Source: Kitasatospora sp. NBC_01250 (lineage in GTDB: Bacteria; Actinomycetota; Actinomycetes; Streptomycetales; Streptomycetaceae). From it: DNA of 64,000 bases. The DNA is taken from assembly GCF_036226465.1 (NCBI RefSeq), contig NZ_CP108476.1, positions 3,348,001 to 3,412,000 on the forward strand. Direction: 5' to 3'. Positions 9,944 through 20,684 of this stretch are shown in pieces. The translations under genes were made by a program, and so were the position numbers. The number at the start of each line of letters is the position of its first letter. Position 1 is the stretch's first letter. The notes beneath the pieces were generated by a model that saw only the letters and a list, made by a program, of their open reading frames with translations, was not told the origin of the DNA and did no database searches.

Positions 9944-11257
9944 ATGAGCGTCGTGATCCGACAGCCCGGCGTCGTCCTGACCGATCATCTCTTCCAGGTG
10001 CCGCTGGATCACGCCGCACCGCAAGGGGAGCAGATCGAGGTCTACGCCCGTGAGGTGGTCGCGGCGGGCAAGGAGCGGTCCGACCTGCCCTGGCTGCTCT
10101 ACCTGCAGGGCGGCCCCGGTGGCCGAGCGGCACGGCCGCTCGGCCGGGACAGCTGGCTCGACCGCGCCCTGGACGACTACCGGGTCCTGCTGCTGGACCA
10201 GCGCGGCACCGGGCGCTCGACGCCGGCGACCCGGCAGACCCTGCCGCTGCGTGGCGGCGCCGCCGAGCAGGCCGAGTACCTCTCGTACTTCCGCGCGGAC
10301 TCGATCGTCCGCGACGCCGAGCTGATCCGGCGTCAACTGCTGGGTGACCGGGGGCAGTGGAGCCTGCTCGGGCAGAGCTTCGGCGGCTTCTGCACCCTCA
10401 CCTACCTGTCGCTGGCGCCCGAGGGACTGCGCGAGGCGCTGATCACCGGCGGCCTGGCCGGTCTGCAGAGCAGCGCCACGGACGTCTACCGGGCGGCGTA
10501 CCCACGGGTGGCCCGCAAGAACACCGCACACTACGCGCGCTACCCGCAGGACGTCGAGGCGGTGCGGCGGGTCGTCGAGCACCTGGCCGTGGCGCCCGCC
10601 CAGCTGCCCGGCGGCGGGCTGCTGACCGTGCCGGCATTCCAGGCTCTCGGACTGATGCTCGGCTCCGGCACCGGTTCCGACTCGCTGCACTACCTGCTGG
10701 AGGACGCCTGGGTCCGGGGCAGCGCCGGGCTCGAACTGTCCGACACCTTCCTGACCGGCGCCCAGTCGAAGCTCTCCTTCGCGGACGGCCCGCTCTACGC
10801 CGTGCTGCACGAGTCCATCTACGGACAGCGGTCGGTGAACCCCGGACCGACGGGCTGGGCGGCCGAACAGGTCCGCAAGGAGTTCCCGGAGTTCGACGCG
10901 GCCCGGGCTCTGGAGGAGGGCACGCCGGTGCGGTTCACCGGGGAGATGATCTACCCCTGGATGTTCGAGACCGACCCCGCCCTGCGCCCGCTTCAGGAAG
11001 CCGCGAACCTGCTGGCCCAGCGCACGGAATGGCCCGACCTCTACGCACCGGCGGTCCTGGCCGCGAACGAGGTCCCGGTGGCCGCAGCCGTGTACCACGA
11101 CGACATGTACGTGGACACCGCCGACTCGCTGGCGACGGCCGATGCCGTGCGGGGGCTGCGGACCTGGGTGTCCAACGAGTGGGAGCACGACGGACTGCGG
11201 GTCAGCGGCGGGCAGGTCCTGGACCGGCTGATCCGGATGGTCCGCGGACAGCTGTAG
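9944..11257 (+). CDS. Prolyl aminopeptidase-like alpha/beta hydrolase (peptidase family S33)
   Basis: This 437-residue cytoplasmic hydrolase removes N-terminal residues, usually proline, from peptides. It shows LQGGPGGR (oxyanion loop of the proline iminopeptidase group), LDQRGTGRS, the nucleophile elbow GQSFGGF, a helical cap, then YHDDMYVD (probable acid residue) and EHDGLR (probable His). ATG 9944 is preceded by GAGGAG. It is transcribed alone; the next gene is convergent. Length and motif order are normal for the family, so it is probably active. Confidence 0.88.
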   Translation: MSVVIRQPGVVLTDHLFQVPLDHAAPQGEQIEVYAREVVAAGKERSDLPWLLYLQGGPGGRAARPLGRDSWLDRALDDYRVLLLDQRGTGRSTPATRQTLPLRGGAAEQAEYLSYFRADSIVRDAELIRRQLLGDRGQWSLLGQSFGGFCTLTYLSLAPEGLREALITGGLAGLQSSATDVYRAAYPRVARKNTAHYARYPQDVEAVRRVVEHLAVAPAQLPGGGLLTVPAFQALGLMLGSGTGSDSLHYLLEDAWVRGSAGLELSDTFLTGAQSKLSFADGPLYAVLHESIYGQRSVNPGPTGWAAEQVRKEFPEFDAARALEEGTPVRFTGEMIYPWMFETDPALRPLQEAANLLAQRTEWPDLYAPAVLAANEVPVAAAVYHDDMYVDTADSLATADAVRGLRTWVSNEWEHDGLRVSGGQVLDRLIRMVRGQL

Positions 11258-11655
11258 CGGCCGTCGCCGGTACCAGCGGTGCGGTGGCCGGCGCGGTGGG
11301 TTCCGCGCCGGCCGGCGCACGGCACGTGCGGAACAGCGGCTGCGCGGACCGAGCGCCGACCTCGGCCGGCGGCGCGCTCGCGTCGAGACCGGGGCGCAGC
11401 GGGTGGCTGGAGCAGGAGCCGGGCCTGCCGGGGCGCGGGCGGCGCCCTGACGTCCGGCTCCGTGTTCGTGGTCACCCGTGGCGGGAGCAGGCGTCGCCGC
11501 CTGCCGACCGGGGCGCCGCAGGAACGGGCGGGCGACCATCCATGGGGCGGGAGTGGCCTCCGGCCTGGTCCCGCCCACCGGCGCGGACGTCGGTGTGGGC
11601 GCGGCGGGCATCGGCTCGAGCACCAGTGCGGTCGGGTACGTGGCGGGGTGGCTGG
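11258..11655. other. 398-bp convergent intergenic region with an uncertain coupled start
   Basis: This lies between the aminopeptidase (plus) and the DUF4192 gene (minus). On the minus strand an ATG at 11659 overlaps the DUF4192 stop (ATGA) and opens a Pro/Ala-rich frame (MTSHPATYPTALVLEPMPAA at its start). That frame has no stop until it has run thousands of bases antisense to other genes. A short coupled gene, perhaps with a frameshift, is possible but unproven. Confidence 0.4.
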
Positions 11656-13284
11656 TCATGTCAGGCTCCGAATCGTGCTGGTGGTGGACTTCCGGCGGAA
11701 CTGGCCGCCGCGACGGGTCTGCTGGGCGAGGCGGCCCGGCAGCGGCGGGTCGATGCGGGCGCTTGGCGGCTGGTCGGTGTCGGGCGAGGAGTCGGGGGGC
11801 CGCGGAGGCCGCTGCTTCCTCGATCCGTCCCGGGAGCGCTGCGGCGGGATCAAGCCCCGGTCCGCCGGCGTGGCCCGGTGCGACGAGCCGGTTGATCCGC
11901 CGGCTGATCCGTGCGCCGAACCGGCGTCGGCTGGACCCGGGCGAGGGCCGGCACGACCTCGACTGCGTGGGCTCGCGGGGCCCCGCGCGGGCCGCGGCGG
12001 CGGGCCGGGATCTCCCGGCGGGGTCTCGAAGCTCTCGGGCGCCGGTGCCGCGTCGGACTCCTGGGCGGCCTCAACCGGGGCAGCGGGATCACCGGGGCGC
12101 CGCGGGAAGGGCCCACCGCCCAGACCGGCCGCCCAGCCCGGAGTCTCGGCGCTACCGGGGGACGAGCCCGGATCGCCCCGCCGGGCACGCTCCGCCCGCA
12201 CGATGCTGAGCAGTCCCTCGGGCTCCAATCCGCCGTTCAGTGAGCGGTAGAGCAGGTCGGCCAGGGTGTACGAGGGATCGAGATCGAGTGCCTTGCCGAG
12301 GGCGACCCGGCTGGTGGCGGTGTCGCCGGCCAGCCACGACGTCCAGGCCAGCAGCGTCAGCGGCGCTTTCGCGAAGGCCTCGTAGGGCGACACGCAGCGT
12401 CTGCTGAGGAACCGCCACAGACGCTGGGCGGCGGCCAGCTCGTCCGGCTCTGCGTACTCGGCCGCCCGGTCCCGGTTCGCCCGGTCCTGCAGGGCCACGA
12501 TCAGCCGGGCGGCACGCGTGTCGTCCGGCATCGGCGCCCCGGCCTGGGAGTCGGCGATGGCCTCGGCGATCAGCCGCGCCACGGCTTCGTGCGTCCGCTC
12601 GCTGCCGTCCGGCCGGCTGAGGTCCCCGATCAGGGAGCTCATCTGCAGCTCCAGGGCCTCGCGCTGCGCCGCGCTCTGCGGTGGGCCGATCGGGTCCAGC
12701 GCGACGCCGATCGCCTTGCGGCTGCCGCGCGGCGCGAGTCCGGCGTAGGTGGCAGCGGCCACCACGGCCAGCGGGTCCTGGCCTGCGAAGACCGCGGTGC
12801 CGCCCGGATCGCAGCAGGCCGGGTCAGTACAGAGGAAGGACCACCAGCGACCGCCGGAGAGGCAGAGCGACTCCTTCACCGGCACCTCGAATTCGCGGAA
12901 CACCCGGAGCAACTGGTCGGCCAGCGGCCTCAGCTGCCTGCGGGCCGGCCGGGCCCCCGGCTCGGGATCCCGGCACAGGTAGAGCAGGACCGCATCAGGC
13001 CGTCGCTGGCGCCGCTCGGAGAGGGAGATCAGCAACCGGGCGAGCTCGACCGCGATGAGCGGCCACTGGTCCGGATCCTCGGGGATGTCGAGCCGGATCG
13101 CTCCGCCCTGCCGGGCGGCCGGGCCGTGCAGCCCGACCGCCACGATGCTGTCGTCCGGGTAGAAGCCCAGCAGGTACGGCAGCATGGCGGCCATGTCGGC
13201 CGGGCCCCGCATACGCACCAGCTGGTGCCCGGAGAGCCCGGAGAGTTCGTTCTGGGACGCGTTCGTCGAGTCGTCGTGTGTCAT
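11656..13284 (-). CDS. DUF4192 family protein with long disordered C-terminus
   Basis: A 542-residue protein of unknown function, found mainly in actinobacteria. The N-terminal ~360 residues carry the family pattern: LVRMRGPADMAAMLPYLLGF, then DDSIVAVGL, and further LAWTSWLAGDTATSRVALGK near the end of the folded part, where ALDLDPSYTLADLLY looks TPR-like. The remaining ~170 residues are Pro, Gly, Ser and Arg rich and probably unstructured. I chose the ATG at 13284; a longer frame adds unlike sequence. The gene is divergent from recQ, and the shared promoter region has three DnaA boxes. The stop overlaps a possible downstream ATG. Confidence 0.8.
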   Translation of the reverse strand: MTHDDSTNASQNELSGLSGHQLVRMRGPADMAAMLPYLLGFYPDDSIVAVGLHGPAARQGGAIRLDIPEDPDQWPLIAVELARLLISLSERRQRRPDAVLLYLCRDPEPGARPARRQLRPLADQLLRVFREFEVPVKESLCLSGGRWWSFLCTDPACCDPGGTAVFAGQDPLAVVAAATYAGLAPRGSRKAIGVALDPIGPPQSAAQREALELQMSSLIGDLSRPDGSERTHEAVARLIAEAIADSQAGAPMPDDTRAARLIVALQDRANRDRAAEYAEPDELAAAQRLWRFLSRRCVSPYEAFAKAPLTLLAWTSWLAGDTATSRVALGKALDLDPSYTLADLLYRSLNGGLEPEGLLSIVRAERARRGDPGSSPGSAETPGWAAGLGGGPFPRRPGDPAAPVEAAQESDAAPAPESFETPPGDPGPPPRPARGPASPRSRGRAGPRPGPADAGSAHGSAGGSTGSSHRATPADRGLIPPQRSRDGSRKQRPPRPPDSSPDTDQPPSARIDPPLPGRLAQQTRRGGQFRRKSTTSTIRSLT

Positions 13285-13334
13285 GGGGGAAGCGTGCGGC
13301 GCGCAGCCGCGTCCCGGGGAAATCTCTCCACGGC

Positions 13335-13414
13335 TGTGGAAAACCCCGGCCCTGTGGACAACCGGTTGCCGCCGTGTGAGTGAATCGGGCTGCCGGGTAG
13401 GCGAGTTGTCCACA
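13335..13414. promoter_or_regulatory. Cluster of three DnaA boxes in the DUF4192/recQ divergent promoter
   Basis: TTGTCCACA, the strong streptomycete DnaA box, occurs at 13406-13414 (plus) and 13353-13361 (minus). TTTTCCACA, a one-mismatch variant, is at 13335-13343 (minus). All lie within 80 bases between two divergent genes. Confidence 0.7.
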
Positions 13415-13466
13415 GCCGGGGCCGCCGGTTCGCCTCTCGTCCGCCCGGCAGGGTTACATAGGGGCC

Positions 13467-15683
<2,217 letters not shown>

Positions 15684-15918
15684 TCGGACGGCCGTGTGGG
15701 ACGGCTGAGTTCTCCTGATGCGGGAGCGATCAAGCGGAGCTTGAGCCATCCGGGGAATATATCCGGCAGAACCGCGGCTTTCGGGCGGAATTGGCCACCT
15801 CGTCGTTGCCGCTCCGGCCATCTGACGTGAGAATTGCCGCGTACCCCGCTGCTGGTCCCCGGACCGGACTTCGGCGTACACACGTGCCTGCGCGTTCACA
15901 GGCCGGGGAAGGATGACA

Positions 15919-16569
15919 ATGATCCATGGGGTCGACCGAGGTCAGCTTCCCTCCGCCACAGGTCGATGCCTGGATCTGGAGAGCTGGTCGAGCACGGAGG
16001 TGCCGTCGCTGCGCGATCCGCGGGACCTGGTGGTCGGGCTTCACCAGCGCCATCTGCCACAACCGGGGACCAGCGTGATCGCGGTGCTGGACATCGACCA
16101 CCGGGTGGTCGCCTCCGCCGCCCTCACTCCCCGACCGCACGTCACCGACGGCTGGCTCCACCGCAACGCGCTGCTCACCCAGTTGCGGCGGGTGATCCCG
16201 CACGACCTTCGACTGCCCGCACCGCGCCGGACGGCCGTGCTGCTGCGCTGCCGTGACGGTGTGTCCGGCTGGACGGAGCAGGACGGGGCCTGGATGTGGG
16301 CACTGCGCGACGCCGCCTCACTGCACGGTCTGCGCTGTGGCGCCTATCTGACGCTGACTCCGTCCGGCTGGCTGGTGCTCGGCGACGGACGCACCGGGCG
16401 TACCCCGCACGCGGGTTCCTGGTCCGAGCGGCCAGTGCACACCGTCTCCGAGCTGCCGAGTCGAGTGCCCCCGAGCGTCCGTCCGGCAACGGCGTACGCC
16501 CACCCCGCTGCACCGTGGCCGGCCGGCCAGGAGACGACCCCGGGGCCGGTCCGGCGCGCCGCCCGCTGA
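15919..16569 (+). CDS. Conserved hypothetical protein
   Basis: I do not recognise a named domain. The 216-residue product has a folded-looking core (TSVIAVLDIDHRVVASAALT, later LRCGAYLTLTPSGWLVLGDG) and a Pro-rich tail. A first ATG at 15913 touches the purine-rich GGGGAAGG, so the second at 15919, seven bases after it, is the better start. It lies downstream of recQ on the same strand with a 235-base gap and converges on the next gene. Base and codon use match the neighbours. Confidence 0.7.
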   Translation: MIHGVDRGQLPSATGRCLDLESWSSTEVPSLRDPRDLVVGLHQRHLPQPGTSVIAVLDIDHRVVASAALTPRPHVTDGWLHRNALLTQLRRVIPHDLRLPAPRRTAVLLRCRDGVSGWTEQDGAWMWALRDAASLHGLRCGAYLTLTPSGWLVLGDGRTGRTPHAGSWSERPVHTVSELPSRVPPSVRPATAYAHPAAPWPAGQETTPGPVRRAAR

Positions 16570-16583
16570 ACACGGGCGGCGCG
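16555..16583. terminator. Bidirectional hairpin between convergent hypothetical genes
   Basis: An 11-bp GC-rich stem (16555-16565 with 16573-16583) and a 7-base loop that contains the TGA of the plus-strand gene. It lies between two convergent genes. Confidence 0.6.
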
Positions 16584-16611
16584 GCCACGGGATGCTCACA
16601 ACCGGCTGCAC

Positions 16612-17289
16612 TCAGGCCGGGACCGGCTGGCCTCCGACTGCCGACCCTTCGGTCAGCTGCGCCGTCGTGCCGCAGACCACCAGCAGCGACGCCGCGTGGG
16701 TGCGCGCCTTCTCCAGCGCCAGGACCGCGCGGCCCGGCTCGCTCGCCCCGAGGACGAGGACGACCACCTCGCGTCGGGCGGGCCGGGTCAGCGCGAGATC
16801 CGCGTAGAAGACGTCACCGCCTTCGGCGAGCTGGGCCCAGTAGTGGTCCTCACCGAAGGACATCTCATGCTGCTGCCAGGGGTGCGGGCCGTCCGAGGTG
16901 AGGACCAGGATGTCGCCAGGTTCGCGCCCTGACTCCAACAGCAGGTCAACGGCCTCATCGGCCCGCTCCAGAGCCGCACCGACGGCGCTGGGGACCAGTT
17001 GGACGGTCGGACCGGCCGGAGTCGGCCGCGGGCCGGGCTTCGGGATCTGCGCGGCTCGCGGGCCGGGCCGGGGCGCGGCCGGCCGGGGCGGGCCCGGACG
17101 AGGGCCGGGCACCTGGACGGACGCCGGGGTCGGCCGGGCCGCGGCGGGCGCTTCGACAGTGGGGCTGACAGGGGACGCGCTGCCGGCGGCAGGCGTGCTG
17201 AGGGCTTGTGCGTCCGACTCGCGGGGGAAGGGAACGCCGGGGCCCGGGATGCTCTCGTGAATCTCCGGCTCCTCGGGGAAGACAGGCAT
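16612..17289 (-). CDS. Conserved hypothetical protein with Pro-rich N-terminal half
   Basis: I do not recognise a family. Residues to about 115 are Pro/Ala/Gly rich and probably disordered; the second half is a compact domain with ALERADEAVDLLLESGREPG, ILVLTSDGPHPWQQHEMSFG, and YADLALTRPARREVVVLVLG. I place the start at the ATG at 17289. The frame continues to a GTG at 17325, but codons there (TTT, GAT, AGA, TAT) are unlike the gene body and look like a promoter: TAGATA lies about ten bases before the ATG, so the message may be leaderless. It is upstream of, and convergent with, the plus-strand hypothetical gene. Confidence 0.65.
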   Translation of the reverse strand: MPVFPEEPEIHESIPGPGVPFPRESDAQALSTPAAGSASPVSPTVEAPAAARPTPASVQVPGPRPGPPRPAAPRPGPRAAQIPKPGPRPTPAGPTVQLVPSAVGAALERADEAVDLLLESGREPGDILVLTSDGPHPWQQHEMSFGEDHYWAQLAEGGDVFYADLALTRPARREVVVLVLGASEPGRAVLALEKARTHAASLLVVCGTTAQLTEGSAVGGQPVPA

Positions 17290-17403
17290 ACCCGGATATC
17301 TATCAAATGCCGGTCGGATGCGCACGGGCGCCCCACCTGTTGGGCACCGCGGGCTCGACCCGATCAGCGGAACGTACCGCCGTCGAACGCTCCTGATGAT
17401 CCG

Positions 17404-18096
17404 TCAGAAGCCGAGAGTGAGCTGTTCGTCGCCGTCCGCTGTCTCCATCACGAGGCGCGAGCGCTTGAGATGGCTCCACTGCGGCAGCGCATCCAGGTAG
17501 GACCAGGAGAGCCGGTGGTGCTCCGTGGGGCCGAACTCCTCCAGTGCCGCACGGTGCACCGGGGAGGGGTATCCGGCATTGTCCTCGAAGCCGAACTGCG
17601 GGAACTCCGGCGCCAACTCGGCCATCAGGCCGTCCCGGTGCACCTTGGCGAGCACCGAGGCGGCGGAGACGCAGACGCAGCTCTGGTCGCCCTTGATCAC
17701 CGTCCGCACTCGCCAGGGTCCACCCAGGTAGTCGTGCTTGCCGTCCAGGATCACGGCGTCCGGACGCACCGGGAGCGCCTCCAGGGCTCGCACCGCGGCG
17801 AGCCGCAGCGCGGCGGTCATGCCGAGCTCGTCGCACTCCAGGGCGGAGGCGTGGCCCAGTGCGTGAGCCGTGACCCAGTCCGCCAGCAACGGGGCCAGCT
17901 GCTCGCGGCGGCGCGGGGTCAGCAACTTGGAGTCGGTCAGCCCCTCGGGAGGCCGCCGCAGGCCGGTCACCGCCGCGCCGACCGTGACCGGACCGGCCCA
18001 GGCGCCACGGCCCACCTCGTCCAGGCCCGCCACGATCGTCGCTCCGGCCCGGCGCAGGGAACGCTCCACGCTGTGAGTCGGCGGCTGGTACGGCAT
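17404..18096 (-). CDS. rnhB: Ribonuclease HII
   Basis: This enzyme cuts the RNA strand of RNA-DNA hybrids and removes single ribonucleotides from DNA. The 230-residue protein has the catalytic DE pair in [13 protein letters not shown] (D26, E27), the third acidic residue in ILDGKH (D118), and SVLAKVHRD followed by GYPSPVH, the RNase HII active-site order. Length and motifs are normal. It stands upstream of the hypothetical gene at 16612-17289 on the same strand. Confidence 0.96.
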   Translation of the reverse strand: MPYQPPTHSVERSLRRAGATIVAGLDEVGRGAWAGPVTVGAAVTGLRRPPEGLTDSKLLTPRRREQLAPLLADWVTAHALGHASALECDELGMTAALRLAAVRALEALPVRPDAVILDGKHDYLGGPWRVRTVIKGDQSCVCVSAASVLAKVHRDGLMAELAPEFPQFGFEDNAGYPSPVHRAALEEFGPTEHHRLSWSYLDALPQWSHLKRSRLVMETADGDEQLTLGF

Positions 18097-18222
18097 GGCG
18101 GGCGGTCCATTTCTGGTCGGGCGGTCAGAACGACGGGCAGTGCGGGCGGTGTGGAACAGGGCAGCGGGCGGTGCGCAGGACTGGGCCCCGCGCCCTCCAC
18201 CCTACGGCGGTCGCGCAGTGGT

Positions 18223-18861
18223 TCAGCCCGCCTGCGGGCGGATCAGCGGCAGCAGGACATCCTCCAGCAAATGGTCACAGAACTCGGCGTCGACCGACTC
18301 CGCGCCGAACTTCGTCCGGTACAGCAGCATCGCCGGCCAGACGTCCGCGACCATCTCGTTGACCGCACCGGAGCGGACCTCGCCGCGCCGCTCACCGCGC
18401 CGCAGCACCTCCAGCCCGGCCCGCCTCGCCGGCCCCACCAACCGGGCCATGACGAAGTCCTTGAGGAGCCCGCCGCCACCGTGGTCCACCTCGGCCATCA
18501 GCGCGCGCATCGCGGAGCCGGCCGGGGAGTCCATGGCCACCTGGAAGGTGCCGATGAGCTGCCTCAACTCGGCACGGACGGAGCCGAGATCGGGAACGTC
18601 CGTCAGAGGTGGCAGAGTGGAGCCCAGCGCATCGAGAGCAAGCTCCAACTTCGACGGCCAGCGCCGGTAGAGCGCCGCCTTGCCGGTCTGGGCCGCGCCG
18701 GCGACGCCCTCCATCGTCAGGCGGGCATAGCCGCCGGAGGTCAACTGCTCCAGGGCGGCCTCGAAGATCGCCTGCTCAAGTGCTTTCCCGCGGCGACGGG
18801 CCGTCGCGGCGGGGGGCGCCGCGGGCTCACCGGCCCCCGGACGAGCCGTTGTCTGCTTCAT
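18223..18861 (-). CDS. TetR family transcriptional repressor
   Basis: A 212-residue repressor. The N-terminal helix-turn-helix is typical (LEQAIFEAALEQLTSGGYAR, then LTMEGVAGAAQTGKAALYRR), and the C-terminal ligand domain is of the TetR_C_11 kind (MRALMAEVDHGGGG, VRSGAVNEMVADVWPAMLLY). I chose the ATG at 18861; a TTG nine bases upstream is possible. A TAAGAT -10 element ends about nine bases before the ATG, so the message may be leaderless. The gene is divergent from an MFS exporter, and two copies of the same palindrome lie between them, so it most likely represses the exporter and itself until a drug-like ligand binds. Confidence 0.92.
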   Translation of the reverse strand: MKQTTARPGAGEPAAPPAATARRRGKALEQAIFEAALEQLTSGGYARLTMEGVAGAAQTGKAALYRRWPSKLELALDALGSTLPPLTDVPDLGSVRAELRQLIGTFQVAMDSPAGSAMRALMAEVDHGGGGLLKDFVMARLVGPARRAGLEVLRRGERRGEVRSGAVNEMVADVWPAMLLYRTKFGAESVDAEFCDHLLEDVLLPLIRPQAG

Positions 18862-18877
18862 TGTCGCCAATCTTAGG

Positions 18878-18938
18878 GAACGCTTGCGTTCACAATACTC
18901 GACACGCTATGGTTCCACCATAGTGAACGGTAGCGTTC
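18878..18938. promoter_or_regulatory. Two TetR-type operators and a third inverted repeat
   Basis: GAACGCTTGCGTTC (18878-18891) and GAACGGTAGCGTTC (18925-18938) share arms GAACG/CGTTC around four bases. Between them is CTATGGT-TCC-ACCATAG (18907-18923). They fill the divergent promoter of the TetR and MFS genes; the first lies just upstream of the TetR -10 element. Confidence 0.75.
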
Positions 18939-18967
18939 CTTCCCTTGGCGCTGCCGGCCCAGCTCAG

Positions 18968-19019
18968 CAGCTATGCCCGAACAGCTATGCCCGAACAGCT
19001 ATGCCTGAACAGCTCTGCC
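18968..19019. repeat. Tandem 14-bp direct repeats, about 3.5 copies
   Basis: The unit CAGCTATGCCCGAA occurs at 18968-18981 and 18982-18995, with one change at 18996-19009, and a partial copy at 19010-19019. It lies between the operators and the MFS start, probably in the untranslated leader. Confidence 0.85.
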
Positions 19020-19079
19020 GATCCAGCACGTCAGCGACGCCCTAGCGAGCCTGACACCATCGCCAGCAGGGGGAATCAC

Positions 19080-20624
19080 ATGGCTATCTCCGACACGCTC
19101 AGCAAGGTCTCACCTCCCACGGCCAGCCGCGGCCAGCACAAGGGCATCGCCCTGACGGTCATCGCGGCCACCCAGCTCATGGTCGTTCTCGACGCGACGA
19201 TCGTGAACATCGCCCTTCCGCACATCCAGGACGCCCTGAAGTTCTCCACCACCAACCTCTCCTGGGTCATCAATGCCTACACCCTGGCCTTTGGCGGCCT
19301 CCTGCTGCTCGGCGGCCGGGCCGGCGACATCCTGGGCCGCCGCCGGGTCTTCATCACCGGCGTGCTGCTCTTCGGTTTCGCCTCCCTGCTCGGCGGCTTC
19401 GCACAGAACGGCGACATGCTGCTCGCCTCGCGCGCGCTGCAGGGCATCGGTGGCGCGATCTGCTCCCCCACCGCCTTCGCCCTGATCGCGACCAATTTCG
19501 AGGAGGGCCCGGAGCGCAATCGCGCCTTCGGCGTCTTCTCGGCAGTGGCCGGCTCGGGCGCCGCCATCGGCCTGCTGGCCGGCGGGCTGCTGACCCAGTA
19601 CCTCAACTGGCGCTGGGTGCTCTTCGTCAACGTGCCGATCGCAATCGCCATCGCGCTGGCCGCTCCGCTGTACATCAACGAGTCCGAGCGCCGGAGCGGC
19701 CGGTTCGACCTCTCGGGCGCCCTCACCTCGACGCTCGGCCTGGTCGGTCTGGTCTACGGCTTCATCCGAGCCGCCTCCGACGGATGGAGCGACACCGGCA
19801 CCCTGGTCTCGTTCGTCGTCGGGGCGGTCCTACTGGCCGGCTTCGTCGTCATCGAGCGGCGTACGGACCAGCCGATCACCCCGCTGCACTTGTTCGCCGA
19901 CCGCAACCGCACCGGCGGCCTGGTGATGATGCTCTGCCTGGCCGCGGCGATGTTCGGGATCTTCTTCTACATCACGATCTTCGTCCAACGTGTCCTCGGC
20001 TACGGCCCGCTGAAGGCCGGCGTGGCCTTCCTGCCGATCAGTGTCGCGATCATCATCTCCGCCCAGCTGGCCTCTCGCTTTCAAGCCCGGTTCGGCGCCA
20101 AACCGTTCATGCTCGGCGGTTCGCTCCTGGTCACCGGCGGCCTGACCTGGCTCACCCAGACGAGCGCGACCAGCGGCTACATCGACGGAGTGCTCGGCCC
20201 CACGGTGCTGTTCGGCCTGGGCATGGGACTGATCTTCGTACCGGTGATGCTGCTCTCGGTCGCCGGCATCGCGGCCCACGAGACCGGAGCCGCCTCCGGC
20301 CTGCTCAACTCGATGCAGCAGATCGGTGGATCGCTCGGCCTGTCGATTCTCACCACCGTCTTCGCCCGCGCATCCACACGTAAGGGCACAGCGCTCTTCC
20401 CGGACTTCCGGGCACACGCGACCGGCCCGCAGCTGGCCGAGTTCGGCACGACCAAGCAGTTCCCGGTCGGCACCAGCTGGGCGAACGAAGTCCTGGCGTA
20501 CGGCATTTCACACGCCTTCGTGGTCGGCGCCGCGATGTCCGGCGTGGCCCTGCTGATAGCCGCCGTGGTCATCAAGGCCAAGCCGGGCGACCTCCCGACC
20601 GAGGCGGTGGGGATGGGCCTCTGA
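19080..20624 (+). CDS. MFS drug exporter, DHA2 (EmrB/QacA) family
   Basis: A 514-residue proton-driven exporter with about 14 membrane helices. Family markers are LDATIVNIALP in helix 1, GGRAGDILGRRRVF (motif A) after helix 2, and GSGAAIGLLAGGLL (motif C) in helix 5. The ATG at 19080 follows CAGGGGGA at normal spacing; longer frames run through the direct repeats and are rejected. Regulation by the divergent TetR gene is clear from the operators. The substrate is unknown; such pairs usually export antibiotics or dyes. Confidence 0.93.
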   Translation: MAISDTLSKVSPPTASRGQHKGIALTVIAATQLMVVLDATIVNIALPHIQDALKFSTTNLSWVINAYTLAFGGLLLLGGRAGDILGRRRVFITGVLLFGFASLLGGFAQNGDMLLASRALQGIGGAICSPTAFALIATNFEEGPERNRAFGVFSAVAGSGAAIGLLAGGLLTQYLNWRWVLFVNVPIAIAIALAAPLYINESERRSGRFDLSGALTSTLGLVGLVYGFIRAASDGWSDTGTLVSFVVGAVLLAGFVVIERRTDQPITPLHLFADRNRTGGLVMMLCLAAAMFGIFFYITIFVQRVLGYGPLKAGVAFLPISVAIIISAQLASRFQARFGAKPFMLGGSLLVTGGLTWLTQTSATSGYIDGVLGPTVLFGLGMGLIFVPVMLLSVAGIAAHETGAASGLLNSMQQIGGSLGLSILTTVFARASTRKGTALFPDFRAHATGPQLAEFGTTKQFPVGTSWANEVLAYGISHAFVVGAAMSGVALLIAAVVIKAKPGDLPTEAVGMGL

Positions 20625-20637
20625 AGCAGACAGCCGA

Positions 20638-20676
20638 GGGGTTGAGCTCCCGGCGCCGCCCGGGGAGCTCAACCCC
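20638..20676. terminator. Bidirectional terminator between MFS gene and sugar ABC operon
   Basis: A perfect 14-bp inverted repeat (20638-20651 with 20663-20676) around an 11-base loop. It lies between convergent transcription units, 14 bases after the MFS stop. Confidence 0.85.
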
Positions 20677-20684
20677 ACACCGGC

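Noticed and set aside
9424..11659. Very long minus-strand frame joining the debranching gene to sequence antisense to the aminopeptidase.
   Set aside because: Family similarity and a strong ribosome binding site place the start at 9424; long antisense frames are common at this GC content.
18878..18938. GAAC...GTTC palindromes as LexA SOS boxes.
   Set aside because: The spacing between GAAC and GTTC is six, not four, and the context is a TetR/MFS divergent promoter.
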